Source: Pseudopyrenochaeta lycopersici
Lineage: Eukaryota > Ascomycota > Dothideomycetes > Pleosporales > Pseudopyrenochaetaceae
Length of the DNA: 64,000 nucleotides
NCBI GenBank assembly: GCA_003313425.1
Contig: NHZP01000012.1
Location: 620,001 to 684,000 of the forward strand
Direction: 5' to 3'
Shown piece by piece: positions 42,876 to 53,273 of this stretch (position 1 is the first letter of the stretch; each line of letters starts with the position of its first letter). Made by a program: the position numbers and the translations under genes. Below the pieces are notes generated by a model. That model was given only the letters and a program-made list of their open reading frames with translations. It was not told the DNA's origin and did not search any database.

Positions 42876-43631
42876 GGTGCTGTGATGACGCCTTCAATGA
42901 GCGACTTTCGACTTTGAGATTGACCTGCCGTCAAATCTTTAGCTATCAGCAAAAGTGGGGTTGGTAAAGAGCCGCTCTTCTCCAACATTGCGGCATATCA
43001 TCGGGATCATGGAAGCTTGAAAAGTTCAAGGTTGTGCTTCCTCATGCAGGAACCTGGTTGCAACTCTTGGCATTTGCTACCACCAGGTAGATGGATATTT
43101 AAGATTTGGACCCTCAGATATCGTAGATTTTAGCACCCTTGCATCAATAACCGACCCGAGCCTCGACTACCGGTGATACCATTTCGGCCGGAATAGGACC
43201 TACTGAAGTGAGGAGTAGCGTATTCTGACTCCGAGGCGTAGGCCAGGACCTTGGTCAGCGCTAACCACAAGCATTCGAGCGGGGAGACTTGCTCCACTAG
43301 ACTCTGACTCCTCTACTAAGAATCCACATCAACTCGTCCACAATTGAAGTCGTCTTTGGTGTCGTGCATGTCTAATGATACAGTTATGACTCTTGATGGT
43401 TGATGGGTCATTTCTACCTTCCCAATTGAGCAGTCACCAGTCCTTGGGCGCATGGGAGTTTCGGTGATGTGTGGATGAGCAGGATGGACAGAGGCAAAAT
43501 TTATCATAGTTTCCTGGCTGTCCATAAAAATTCGCAGCGAGGTATAAAAAGTTCAAGGCATCCAGGCTGCATAGAGACATTCCACAACTTCCCAATACTA
43601 CCATAGCCATTCCTGTGTTTTCCAATCGTTC
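42876..43631. promoter_or_regulatory. Bidirectional promoter region, C69 dipeptidase / DmpA peptidase
   Basis: 756 bp between divergent start codons. Contains a clear TATA box for DmpA (43543-43550). None was seen for the C69 gene. Confidence 0.6.
43543..43550 (+). promoter_or_regulatory. TATA box of the DmpA-like gene
   Basis: TATAAAAA 82 bp upstream of the ATG at 43632. Confidence 0.6.
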
Positions 43632-44867
43632 ATGTTCATAATGTCCACTACGCAATCCCCAGCAACAACGCCTCGCCGGCGCATCCGCGATGTCCTTCCG
43701 ACAGTTCATCTAGGTCGCTACAGCCCCGGTCCAAAGAATAGCTTGACCGACATTCCAGGCGTGCTCGTGTCCACACAATCAATCCACGAGTCAGAAAAGT
43801 ATCCCAATGCGGCACCAAAATCAATCAATACGGGCGTCACGACTATCTTACCACGAAAAGACTTGTTCGGGAAAGCTTCCTTTGCGGGCATATTCCGCTT
43901 CAATGGCTCCGGTGAGATGACGGGCAGCCATTGGATCGAGGAAACCGGTCTTCTCCACGGACCCGTTATCATTACTGGCAGTTTTGGCGTCGGTTCAGCA
44001 TACAACGGTGTCTATGAGTATGGGATCCGGGAGCACTCTGATCACGAAGGAAAGGTGGATTGGTTTCTCACGCCCGTGGTAGCGGAGACGTATGATGGAT
44101 TCTTGCACGACGTTACGAAGTTTGCTGTAACGCCTCAGCATGTTGCAATTGGCATCGACACCGCCACCAGCGATCCTGTTCAAGAGGGCAACACAGGCGG
44201 AGGAACGGGGATGATATGTCACTGGTTCAAAGGTGGAACTGGGTCCAGCAGCCGCGTGATACCTGGTCTGAACGGCAAAACCTATACAGTCGGCGCCCTT
44301 GTGCAAGCCAACTACGGCAAGATGTGGGACTTCAAAATCGCTGGCGCACCAATAGGTCGTCTGATCTATGAACAGCAGCAGCGCGATTTTCAGGCAAACC
44401 CCAGTGACCCTAAGCTCTTCTCTCAGTCCAAGATGCTCTTCAAGGTTGCTGAGGCCAAGGACAAGAAAGACGGTAGTATCATTGTGATACTTGCTACTGA
44501 TGCGCCCCTGCACCCAACGCAACTCCAGCGGGTTGCCAAGCGCGCAACCGTCGGACTGTCCCGTGTCGGCGGCTGGGGCACGAATCCTTCCGGCGACATC
44601 TTCCTAGCCTTCTCGACCGGGAACGAGCTGCAAAACCACACTATGGGGTCGGGAGGTGAAGAACCGGACCCGTGGACGGCGAAGAGAGTCAACATCGATA
44701 TGATTGACGATCAAACGATCAATGCGCTCTTCGAGGCAGCGGCAGACGCGGTGGAAGAGTCGATCTACAATGCGGTTTTCATGGCTCAAAGCATGGATGG
44801 CAATGGAAATCAAATTGATGCGTTGGATTTGGACAAGGTGAAGAGTATGATGGAAAAGTATTTATAA
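43632..44867 (+). CDS. DmpA/S58-family aminopeptidase (L-aminopeptidase/D-esterase type)
   Basis: Single-exon 411-aa protein; starts at 43632, or Met4 at 43641. Seen in order: [13 protein letters not shown] (family N-terminus), [19 protein letters not shown] substrate-pocket segment, [29 protein letters not shown], and the nucleophile region [19 protein letters not shown] with Ser320 in SGD. The family (DmpA, beta-aminopeptidase BapA) cleaves itself just before this Ser to make alpha and beta chains, and removes N-terminal L-, D- or beta-residues from short peptides, amides and esters. Characterised members have Gly or Leu before the Ser; here it is Pro, which may affect self-cleavage. No signal peptide, so probably cytosolic. 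Divergent to the C69 dipeptidase and 1.47 kb upstream of the ABC transporter. Confidence 0.9.
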   Translation: MFIMSTTQSPATTPRRRIRDVLPTVHLGRYSPGPKNSLTDIPGVLVSTQSIHESEKYPNAAPKSINTGVTTILPRKDLFGKASFAGIFRFNGSGEMTGSHWIEETGLLHGPVIITGSFGVGSAYNGVYEYGIREHSDHEGKVDWFLTPVVAETYDGFLHDVTKFAVTPQHVAIGIDTATSDPVQEGNTGGGTGMICHWFKGGTGSSSRVIPGLNGKTYTVGALVQANYGKMWDFKIAGAPIGRLIYEQQQRDFQANPSDPKLFSQSKMLFKVAEAKDKKDGSIIVILATDAPLHPTQLQRVAKRATVGLSRVGGWGTNPSGDIFLAFSTGNELQNHTMGSGGEEPDPWTAKRVNIDMIDDQTINALFEAAADAVEESIYNAVFMAQSMDGNGNQIDALDLDKVKSMMEKYL

Positions 44868-46338
44868 AGCAAAGTCATTTGAGCGTAGAATAATGCAAAA
44901 TAAGACTTAGCAAAGTGAAGTCATAATCACTCTGTGATTCTTCGTATAGACTAAGTCAATACTCCTGGTTCTCTCATAATAACGATGATGGTCGGCGATG
45001 CCATGTTCATATCCATACCCTTGTCTCTGGCTAAGTTGCTGATAAAATATCCATCTTATTCAAGCCCTGCCATTGGGCACAATGTCTTATCAGAAGCCAT
45101 ATGTAGCACATTTACATCAGGGATGGAGTAGTGTTTGCGGCACGGACGAATCTGGATCAAATTGACCGTGGAAGGATCTCGATGAAAGGAGTAATACGGT
45201 GAGTGCTGAGAAGAGCCTGAGGAGACACATGTAACCTGCGTAATAGGAAGCAAGGATTGTGCAAGTCGATTGTAACGTCGATGATAGCATTAGGCGTGTA
45301 TGACCACGCGCTTAGATTCTCCGAGCAACCCACCATGCCGCACTATCCATTCAAGCTTCCGCCCTTCAGCCCTTGAACATGATACTTCGCAATCAAGCTC
45401 CGACTTTTCGTATTCAAAGCTTGGTCACTGCTGCCTAAAGCCACCAACGGATCTGATTTGCCGACCGTCCCATTTTGCCCCGGGTGAATGTCGCAGTGCC
45501 AGCATCTTGAGGAATTCAGAATCAGACTGTCGTCCCAACAACGCAGAGGTGTGTCGTGTCCAAAGAGCAAGGGAATCTGACTAGCCTAGTCCGATGTGAG
45601 TCCATCGGGGGTAAGAGGCCCCGACATTCCGGGTTCTCCACTAGCGTCATCCCCAACCGCCGAGATATGCACTCTCGGATCCTTCGTATTTGCCTCCCGC
45701 GCCTTGTTGCCTTGTACGCATACGCTGCCACACCGATGCCCAAATGGCAGCTCTAGGCAGATGCGAAACGACGCGTGTTGTCTTCTTTGATATTTGGCCG
45801 GATCGTTCACCCCAAGATGTCGCAGTCTTTGCACTTGGTTTCACTATTCTTTACAACGCAATTTTCGCATTCGCTCTCGGTTCTCCTTGAGTACTTTTAA
45901 TCCTTAAACATTTTCTCGTACTCCCGTGATCGCCACTGCACGCAAAAATATTTTCCCCATTCCCACACCCCTTTGTCATATCGGCTTTTGTCCACAACCC
46001 TGCGGCGTAGCGACTTCATCGTATTCACGTATTTCCTGGCATCCGGACGAAGAAGGGCCGTCTGACGCGCATAAGGGCACGCACCAAACGTTTTGGGCCA
46101 AGTTTCTCTCCAACCGAGAAGCTTGTTCGGGCGCCCTTTTCCGGTTTCAGTCTAGCTGCATCGCGGCTTCGTCCATCCGAGAAAGACTAGGCCTGCTCTT
46201 TCAGTCAGTGGCGCCGAGGCACGAGTTCTCCAGTGAGCGCAGACTCGTTACTTCACCTCATACTACGACTTCTTTGAAGTTCTTCGACATTTCAACTTCG
46301 AGGATTCCGTGACGACAAGACATGCTCTGGACTTGAGC
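44868..46338. other. Intergenic region and long leader of the ABC transporter gene
   Basis: About 1.5 kb. The last about 450 bp are pyrimidine-rich and probably transcribed leader. It contains several ATGs including the uORF at 46322-46336. No other coding sequence supported; open frames in 45300-45890 overlap on both strands. Confidence 0.5.
46322..46336 (+). promoter_or_regulatory. Upstream ORF (MLWT-stop) abutting the ABC transporter start
   Basis: ATG CTC TGG ACT TGA, in another frame, with its stop ending 2 nt before the main ATG at 46339 (TGA GC ATGG). The main start has GC at -2/-1, A at -4 and G at +4. Ribosomes that use the uORF would finish almost on the main start, usually poor for re-initiation, so it should lower basal expression. 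Confidence 0.55.
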
Positions 46339-49300
46339 ATGGATAACAAGCCTTCAACGACCTCGTCCGGAGCGGCGATCGATGAGAAACATGGGGTGCC
46401 AGAAGAGGAGACCAAGCCACCTATTTTGGCTCTCAGCGATCAAGAGAAGGAAATCATCGATTTACAGGTGACGGCACCGAATCTGACCGTTGGATACTTT
46501 TCATTATTCCGCTATGCGAGTCGGAAAGACGTCTTCATCATGATTCTGGCGACTTTCGCGTCAATCGCGGCTGGTGCTGTTATGCCCCTGATGACGGTAA
46601 GTAAACTTTCACGTGTATCGCGCCCGCCTTTTGGACATCTGAACACTGAGGACGGTTTGGTCTGCGCCCCTATCGGCAAAGTCTGTATCACCTCGTTAAG
46701 AGCATGGCCTATACTTTAGCCTTGAGAATGCAGTTGGTCGTGGACTGTTTTTCGAGGATTGCGCACCATATCACGAGCTAACCCAACATAGCTTGTATAC
46801 GGCAACTTCGCGGGTAGTTTCACCAGTTTCTCTGTCGATGCAGTCGCTATTCAGCATTTCAAGGACCAAATCAACACTTTTACGTTATACTTCGTCTACC
46901 TCGGTCTGTATAAACACCGCCGTGTCAATGACATATACTGATACATGCATAGGTATTGGATCATTTGTGACTTCGTACATCAGTATCATTGGCTTCTCAT
47001 ACACTGGCGAACGCATAACGAAGCAGATCCGAGAGCTCTATCTACGCGCCATTTTCAGACAGAACATCGCATTCTTCGACTTTTTAGGGTCTGGAGAGGT
47101 GACTACCCGTATCAGCTCTGATATGAACCTAGTCCAAGACGGAATCGGTCAGAAAATCGGACTCTTTATCACTGGCGTGTCAATGTTTGTGTCGGCAATC
47201 ATCGTAGGTTTCATTCGGTCATGGAAGCTCTCGCTCATCATGCTTTCTGCGACGATCGCGCTCATCCTTATGATGGGTGTAAACGGCACTTTTATGAAGA
47301 AGGCTCAGACTCTTTCCATCGACGAGTACGCCACAGCCGCTTCCCTGGCAGAAGAGGTCTTATCTTCAGCACGCAATGTCGCCGCATATGGAACCCAGAA
47401 ACGTCTTCAGGAGAAGTACAAAGTCTTTGTAGATCGTGCGTCAAAATTGGATTTCGCGGCTAAGTTCTGGCTGTCAATGATGATTGCTGGCATGATGGTA
47501 AGTCCTCCACTTCGCGTCTCATGTGAGATTTACACTAACTTCGTAAAGGGCGTGATGAATCTCCAGTACTCATTGGCTTTCTGGCAGGGCAATCGGTTCT
47601 TACATAATGGAGAACTTGGTGTTTCCAACATTCTCACTGTAGTCATGGCACTCATGATCGCCGGAATCTCCATTGGGCAGAATCTCCCTCACATTCAGGC
47701 CTTTGGTGGTGCGACTGCAGCCGCTACAAAGGTTTTCAACACTATCGAACGCAAATCTCCAATTGACCCAGAGACTGACGACGGCGAAATCCCTGAGAAC
47801 ATGGCTGGGAACATTGAATTCAAGAACATCAAGCACATCTATCCGTCTCGGCCCGATACTACCGTCCTGACGGATTTCAGCCTGCAGGTTCCGTCAGGCA
47901 AGATGATTGCACTCGTCGGGGCCAGCGGAAGCGGGAAGAGTACGATAGTCGGGCTGCTAGAGCGATTCTACCTGCCTATGGAGGGCCAAGTGTTCCTAGA
48001 TGGCAAAGACATTATGACTTTGAATCTCAGGTGGCTGCGGCAGCACATGGCTATCGTCAGTCAAGAGCCGGTCTTGTTCAGCACCACCATATATGAGAGT
48101 ATCGCACACGGCTTAGTCAATACGGAATACGCGAACGCATCAGACGAAAAGAAGATGGAGCTTATCGAAAAAGCCGCAAGGACTGCTAACGCTCACGACT
48201 TCATCTCTGACCTTCCAGATAAATATCTTACAAAGGTTGGTGAACGAGGGAACCTCCTCTCCGGTGGGCAGAAGCAGCGCATTGCCATTGCCCGTGCCGT
48301 CGTCTCAGACCCCAAGATCCTCCTACTTGATGAAGCTACCGCCGCTCTCGACACTAAGTCGGAAAGTCTCGTACAAGATGCCCTCGACCGTGCTTCGCAG
48401 GGCCGAACGACAATCGTTATCGCCCATCGACTCTCAACCATCAAGAAAGCCGACAACATTGTAGTCATGGCTAAAGGCCAGATTGTGGAGCAAGGCACAC
48501 ATGAGGAGCTGATCAGATCAGATGGCGTCTATGCAAGCCTTGTTCAGGCCCAAGAGCTGACTTCGAAAAACAACCCATCCACGAGACTGTCTGTTATGGA
48601 TGATGCAGAGAATGAAGGAAGCGTTGGAGTAGAAGAAGAAAAGCTTGCATTAGTCCGAACTGCGACCTCAGCCCCATCCGAATTCCACTCGAAGAAGAAT
48701 GAGAAAGGCCAGGAGTATGGCACTTGGGAGCTCATCAAGTTCAGCTGGGAAATGAACGCTGGTGAGCACATGATTATGACTATTGGATTGGTCTTCAGCT
48801 TCCTCACGGGATGCAATCCTGCCATTCAGGCTATCTTCCTTGGTAACTCGATCAATTCACTTCTCTCGCCTGGCACGTCGCTTGGTGCACATGGGATCGG
48901 CTTTTGGTGCTGGATGTTCTTCATGTTAGGGGCAGTGATTGGGTTGTTCTTCTATGGTCAGGGCATGACACTGTCCAAAGGATCTGCCCGGCTCATTGGC
49001 AACGTCCGAACACGTGCATTCGGAGCCATGCTTCGACAAGACATGGAATTCTTTGACGGTGAAACCGTCACATCGGGAGCTCTTGCTAATTTTCTTTCTT
49101 CCGAAGCCAACCGTCTCGCTGGCCTCAGTGGCTCAACCCTCGGTACGATTGTCAGCTCTGCGGCTTCAATCTTCGTCGCCATCATTGTGGGTTGCGCGTT
49201 TGGCTGGAAGCTCGCCCTCGTTTGTTCCTCTACCATTCCTTTGATGTTGGCGTGTGGCTACTTCCGTTTCTACGCGTTGATCCGCATGGAGAAGCGCACC

Positions 49301-50525
49301 AAGGAAACCTCCGATGCCGCATCCTTTGCGTGCGAAGCAGCCTCATCGATCCGCACTGTTGCCTCACTCTCGCTTGAGAGGCATCTCCTCTCCGAATACC
49401 ACGTAAAGCTCGGACACCAGGCCAAAGGCAACCTGAAGTTCACACACGTTTCTGCTGCTTTGTTCGCAACGTCACAAGGTCTATCGATGTTCATCTTCGC
49501 CCTGGTCTTTTGGTATGGCGGCCGCCTGTTGATGAATGGAGAGTACACAGTCCTACAATTTTTTGTTGTTTACTCTGCGATTATCAACGGTGCTCAGTCA
49601 GCCGGTGCAATCTTTTCTTTCGCTCCAGACATGGGCGAGGCACGAGACGCCGCCAAGTTGCTGAAGTCGTTCCTCAACCGCATTCCCAAGATTGACCATT
49701 GGTCGCCAGAGGGTAAGAAGATTGACGCCCTCGTCGGCAAAGTCGAGCTCCAGGGTGTCCGATTCACATATCCTGGGCGTCCAGATCATCGTGTCTTGCG
49801 CGGTATCAGTCTTTCTGCTGAGCCAGGTCAATTCATTGCCCTTGTTGGGGCCAGTGGTAGCGGCAAGTCGACAGTCATGCAGCTTCTCGAGCGGTTTTAC
49901 GACCCCACTTCAGGTACCGTTCTTGTCGACGATGTCGAACTTCAAGATTACAACCTCCAAGACTACCGTGCGCAACTGGCGATTGTGAGCCAAGAGACGA
50001 CGCTGTACACGGGTACGATACGTGAAAACATCTTGGCGGATAAGGAAGATGTTGATGATGAGGTGGTCATCCAAGCTTGCAAGGACGCGAACATTTGGGA
50101 GTTCATTGTAAGTTATATATGTTGAGAACGTAGAACATGCGACTGACTCTGTCTAGACATCGTTACCCGATGGTTTTAATACTCTTGTCGGAGCCAAGGG
50201 AGCTCTTCTCTCTGGGGGCCAACGACAGCGGATAGCTATCGCTCGTGCCCTTCTTCGTGATCCCAAAGTTCTCCTCCTCGACGAAGCCACATCTGCACTC
50301 GATTCCACGTCCGAACGCGTCGTGCAGGCCGCATTAGACTCTGCTTCTAAAGGCCGCACTACAATCGCCATCGCGCATCGCCTCAGTACGATACAACATG
50401 CTGATATCATTTATGTCTTTGATCAAGGAAAGATTGTGGAACGGGGTAGACATGAAGATCTTGTAGCGAAGAAGGGGGTGTACTGGGAACTTGCACGTCT
50501 TCAACAGATGGGTGCACCGCAATAA
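46339..50525 (+). CDS. ABCB-type full-length multidrug transporter
   Basis: Five exons: 46339-46596, 46792-46903, 46953-47497, 47549-50107, 50157-50525; 1280 aa, the usual length of fungal Pmd1/leptomycin-resistance-type transporters. Architecture TMD1-NBD1-TMD2-NBD2. NBD1: Walker [10 protein letters not shown] (about 429), [14 protein letters not shown] (about 542), Walker [16 protein letters not shown]2: Walker [10 protein letters not shown] (about 1072), [14 protein letters not shown] (about 1176), [11 protein letters not shown]. Both catalytic Glu are present, so both sites look active. TMD1 begins after an 80-residue charged N-terminus. Exon 2 is in a different frame from exon 3 and only the 49-nt intron reconciles them. 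Intron 3 (47498-47548, 51 nt) has no stop and a length divisible by three. It exports hydrophobic compounds, drugs or peptides at the plasma membrane (family knowledge); substrate unknown. Confidence 0.94.
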
Positions 50526-50974
50526 TAATGGTTGTAATCTTTTCTTTCATTTCTTTGTATAGAATCACACATATGTGCATAGGGTTCGCATTAAGTCACC
50601 TGGCAGGTTTCGGTGACCGCATAAATTGAAGCGTATCGAAGCCATTTGCGCTTCTGCATCCTTGAGTTGCTTTCGTCTCCATCCATATGCTTGCGTGTGA
50701 TGCTTGAATGAAATTCTTAGAAATATTCGTGGATTCTCTGTTCTAATTCCATGACCAAAGCAGGGTGATAAGTTGGCCAGCTATCTTACGTATCTAGTAT
50801 CATAATATCCTAGACAAAATCGCAGCAGTTCCTTGTTTAACTGTGCTATCTTGGGGAGAAAACAGGGCTTTGAAAATTGGCTTCAGGAGTCATGGTAATA
50901 TCCCCTTTGAAATATCGAATCGGTGCAAAACAATTCGTCACTACAAAGGGCGCAGGTACCGACGCCTCACTTAC
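50526..50974. other. Convergent intergenic region
   Basis: 449 bp between the 3' ends of the ABC transporter and the PNPOx-like gene; nothing recognised. Confidence 0.6.
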
Positions 50975-51890
50975 TCATTCTTCCGTTCTCTTCACTCTCT
51001 TTAGCGGTGCAGGCTTGCGAGCTGCTTCAGTAGCATATTGATCTCTCTTCGCGTTCTCCTCTTTCACAAAATTCGCGACGTGCTCTGGCACTTTCTGGAC
51101 TTTGTTGTAAGGCCCAGGCACGGGATCACCCAGTTTCTCATAGACTGGTACAACTCCAGTCCAAACTCTGTCCAACACATCCTCCCGTTTCATATCCTTC
51201 CTATCATCCTCCGGGATGCCCTCTCTGACCTTGCCACTTGCGCTGGTGATGTTCATTTTGAGGATTCTGGTGGATTGCATTTCTGCATTTTCAGGTGGTA
51301 CGCGCGTGTTGTCGTAGCGATCCGGTACCACACTATCGGTAATTAATTTCATCGCCCAGATCTTCTCGTCCTCATCTTCTACGATGGTGCCAAAGCCTTG
51401 GAGCACGGCTGAGCGGTAGTTGTAGTTGTGTGAGTATGGCGTAAGAGAAAGAACGAAGCCGTCTACCTTCGTAGCAGCGACGCATAGCGGTAACCCTTCT
51501 TCTCCTCGCTGGACTGCATTGTTTGCAAGGTTCATCAACCGAGAGGAAACATAGCCGTGGAGATAGCACTTCCAGTTGTCGTCGCCGTTGGATGAGTCGC
51601 CGGGATAGATGCCCATTTGTCCTATCATCGGCAAGATTATTGGCGCTGGTATGCTAGGCTCCGGTACAAAGGAGACATGGAGAACGGGTGTGGTATTGAC
51701 TATTCCTGTGATAGTCTCGACATCATACGTTGCTACTTGGATGAACAGCTTGCGAACAACTGAGGCTCTCACACTCACCTTGGTGCTGCTCAGGTCAGCA
51801 TTTTACGATGACGATTCGTTTCCTTTGACTTACCTTGTACCGATTCACCTTATTCGCGCTTGTTTGAGGGTATGTTGTATTTTCGGCCAT
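50975..51890 (-). CDS. FMN-binding split-barrel (pyridoxamine 5'-phosphate oxidase-like) protein
   Basis: Three exons on the minus strand: 51890-51834, a 7-nt microexon 51785-51779 (CACCAAG), and 51732-50975; introns 48 and 46 nt; 273 aa. The model gives MAENTTYPQTSANKVNRYKH then QATYDVETITGIVNTTPVLH, which restores the family N-terminus (NxVxR...ATYD...V/ILHVSF). The unspliced frame opens with GTG and reads through intron 2. Further motifs: PAPIILPMIGQMG, LHGYVSSRL, GLPLCVAATKVDGFVLS, HNYNYRSAVLQGFGTIVED. This is the flavin-nucleotide-binding family related to PNPOx (PF12900 type), widespread in fungi, with unknown substrate. The microexon is inferred from frame and homology; the second intron lacks an obvious branch site. 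Confidence 0.8.
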
Positions 51891-53273
51891 GTCTGCGGTA
51901 AACTCAAAAGCCTGGCTCCAAGCCTTGCTTCGACGTCTTTAAAGATGATTCATTCCTGACCTAGTGCCCGCTAATCTTATCATGAGGTCGATCAAGACCG
52001 GCCAAATTTGGAGATAGGCGTACAGTAGAGCGATGCGAAGCGGTAGCACTTTGCCTGATAAGGCAAGTACAGCCGATCATAGTGGCCAGGAACTCTGGGT
52101 TTATCAGCGCTGGCGAATCAAATCAGACTGGTTTGTCCTCACCAATACATTCATTAAGATATACAGACGGTTCTTTACGAGCTGCTAGATGTGGTCGATC
52201 AGCATTCTCGAGTCACCAGATGTGTGTTGCTAGATATGGTAGTCTTCCGTTTACTAACGTAGAATGACGTAAATCTACCCAAATATTGTTATCTAGTCCA
52301 TTACATTAGGACTATTCCCAACTCCTTGCGCGGAAATGGGGGTTCATAATAAATATTGAGGTGAGTGTAGGGGACTTCATACGAGAGAAGCGCTGGAGAA
52401 GATTGCGGACGCCGCACCAAGACTCCGTCTTATTCTTGCTTTGTGGGAGCTTAAGAGATGCTAGGATCAATTACCATATCTTGGCTTTGCTTTTTGAATC
52501 AAATAATATGCTAAAAGAGGACATGAGTATTCGACAATATAGTGGAGCTCAACAGGCTAATGATCTATGTAGAACAAAATGGTTCTTGATCACCGAAAAA
52601 TAACCGCGGAAATACCACTTCCACGGTATTTAATTCGTTTAGGTATCCCGTACATCAGCTTGCTGAACTTGCATATGAAGTTCGGAATCATCGTCTGTTC
52701 CACAATAACCGAGACGCTGCCACGTTGAATAATCACATCACCTCATGCCCCACTTCCCCAGAGACAGGCCGCTGGGAGTCCAGACACCTTCCAGAGTAAC
52801 CACTCACATGGTCCTGTTTCATTCTTGATCCCATGTCAAATCTTCCGCGGTGCATATGATGCAGACCGGGTTCTGCTGACGTAACTCGTTCGGCCCCTCG
52901 TGTCAGCGAATCACAAGACGATGAATACTAAGGCTACATGTAGCATGCATAAATTACCATGTGTAGGATTTGCTGACATCAATTTAGTCGGATCGCGCAT
53001 ATGGCGGGCTGCAATGGCTAGAGAAGACCAGCATCTTCTCCGGATATTCCTGGATGGGGTGCAGGTCTAGCTAGGGTTCCAACATAGCGAGGCGAAGAAA
53101 CGAAGCGGTATGAGCAATTTCATGGATACCATCGGAAAGAAGTCGTACGATGGACTCATCTTCTGATTCCTGTACTGTATTAATGTGGACTACAATGCTC
53201 GTATTGCTATTGGTATAAATGCACAAAGCATTGCGGTTGCTGTATAATTTATCTCTTCTCCTGACATTTTGCA
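51891..53273. other. Divergent intergenic region, PNPOx-like / P450nor
   Basis: 1.38 kb, AT-rich in parts, no supported coding sequence. The P450nor promoter occupies the right-hand end, with two TATA-like elements. Confidence 0.55.
53214..53220 (+). promoter_or_regulatory. Distal TATA box of the P450nor gene
   Basis: TATAAAT 54 bp upstream of the first ATG (53274). A second TATA-like element (TATAAT, 53243-53248) lies 26 bp before that ATG; initiation from it would start at or after the first ATG and yield only the short protein. Confidence 0.5.
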
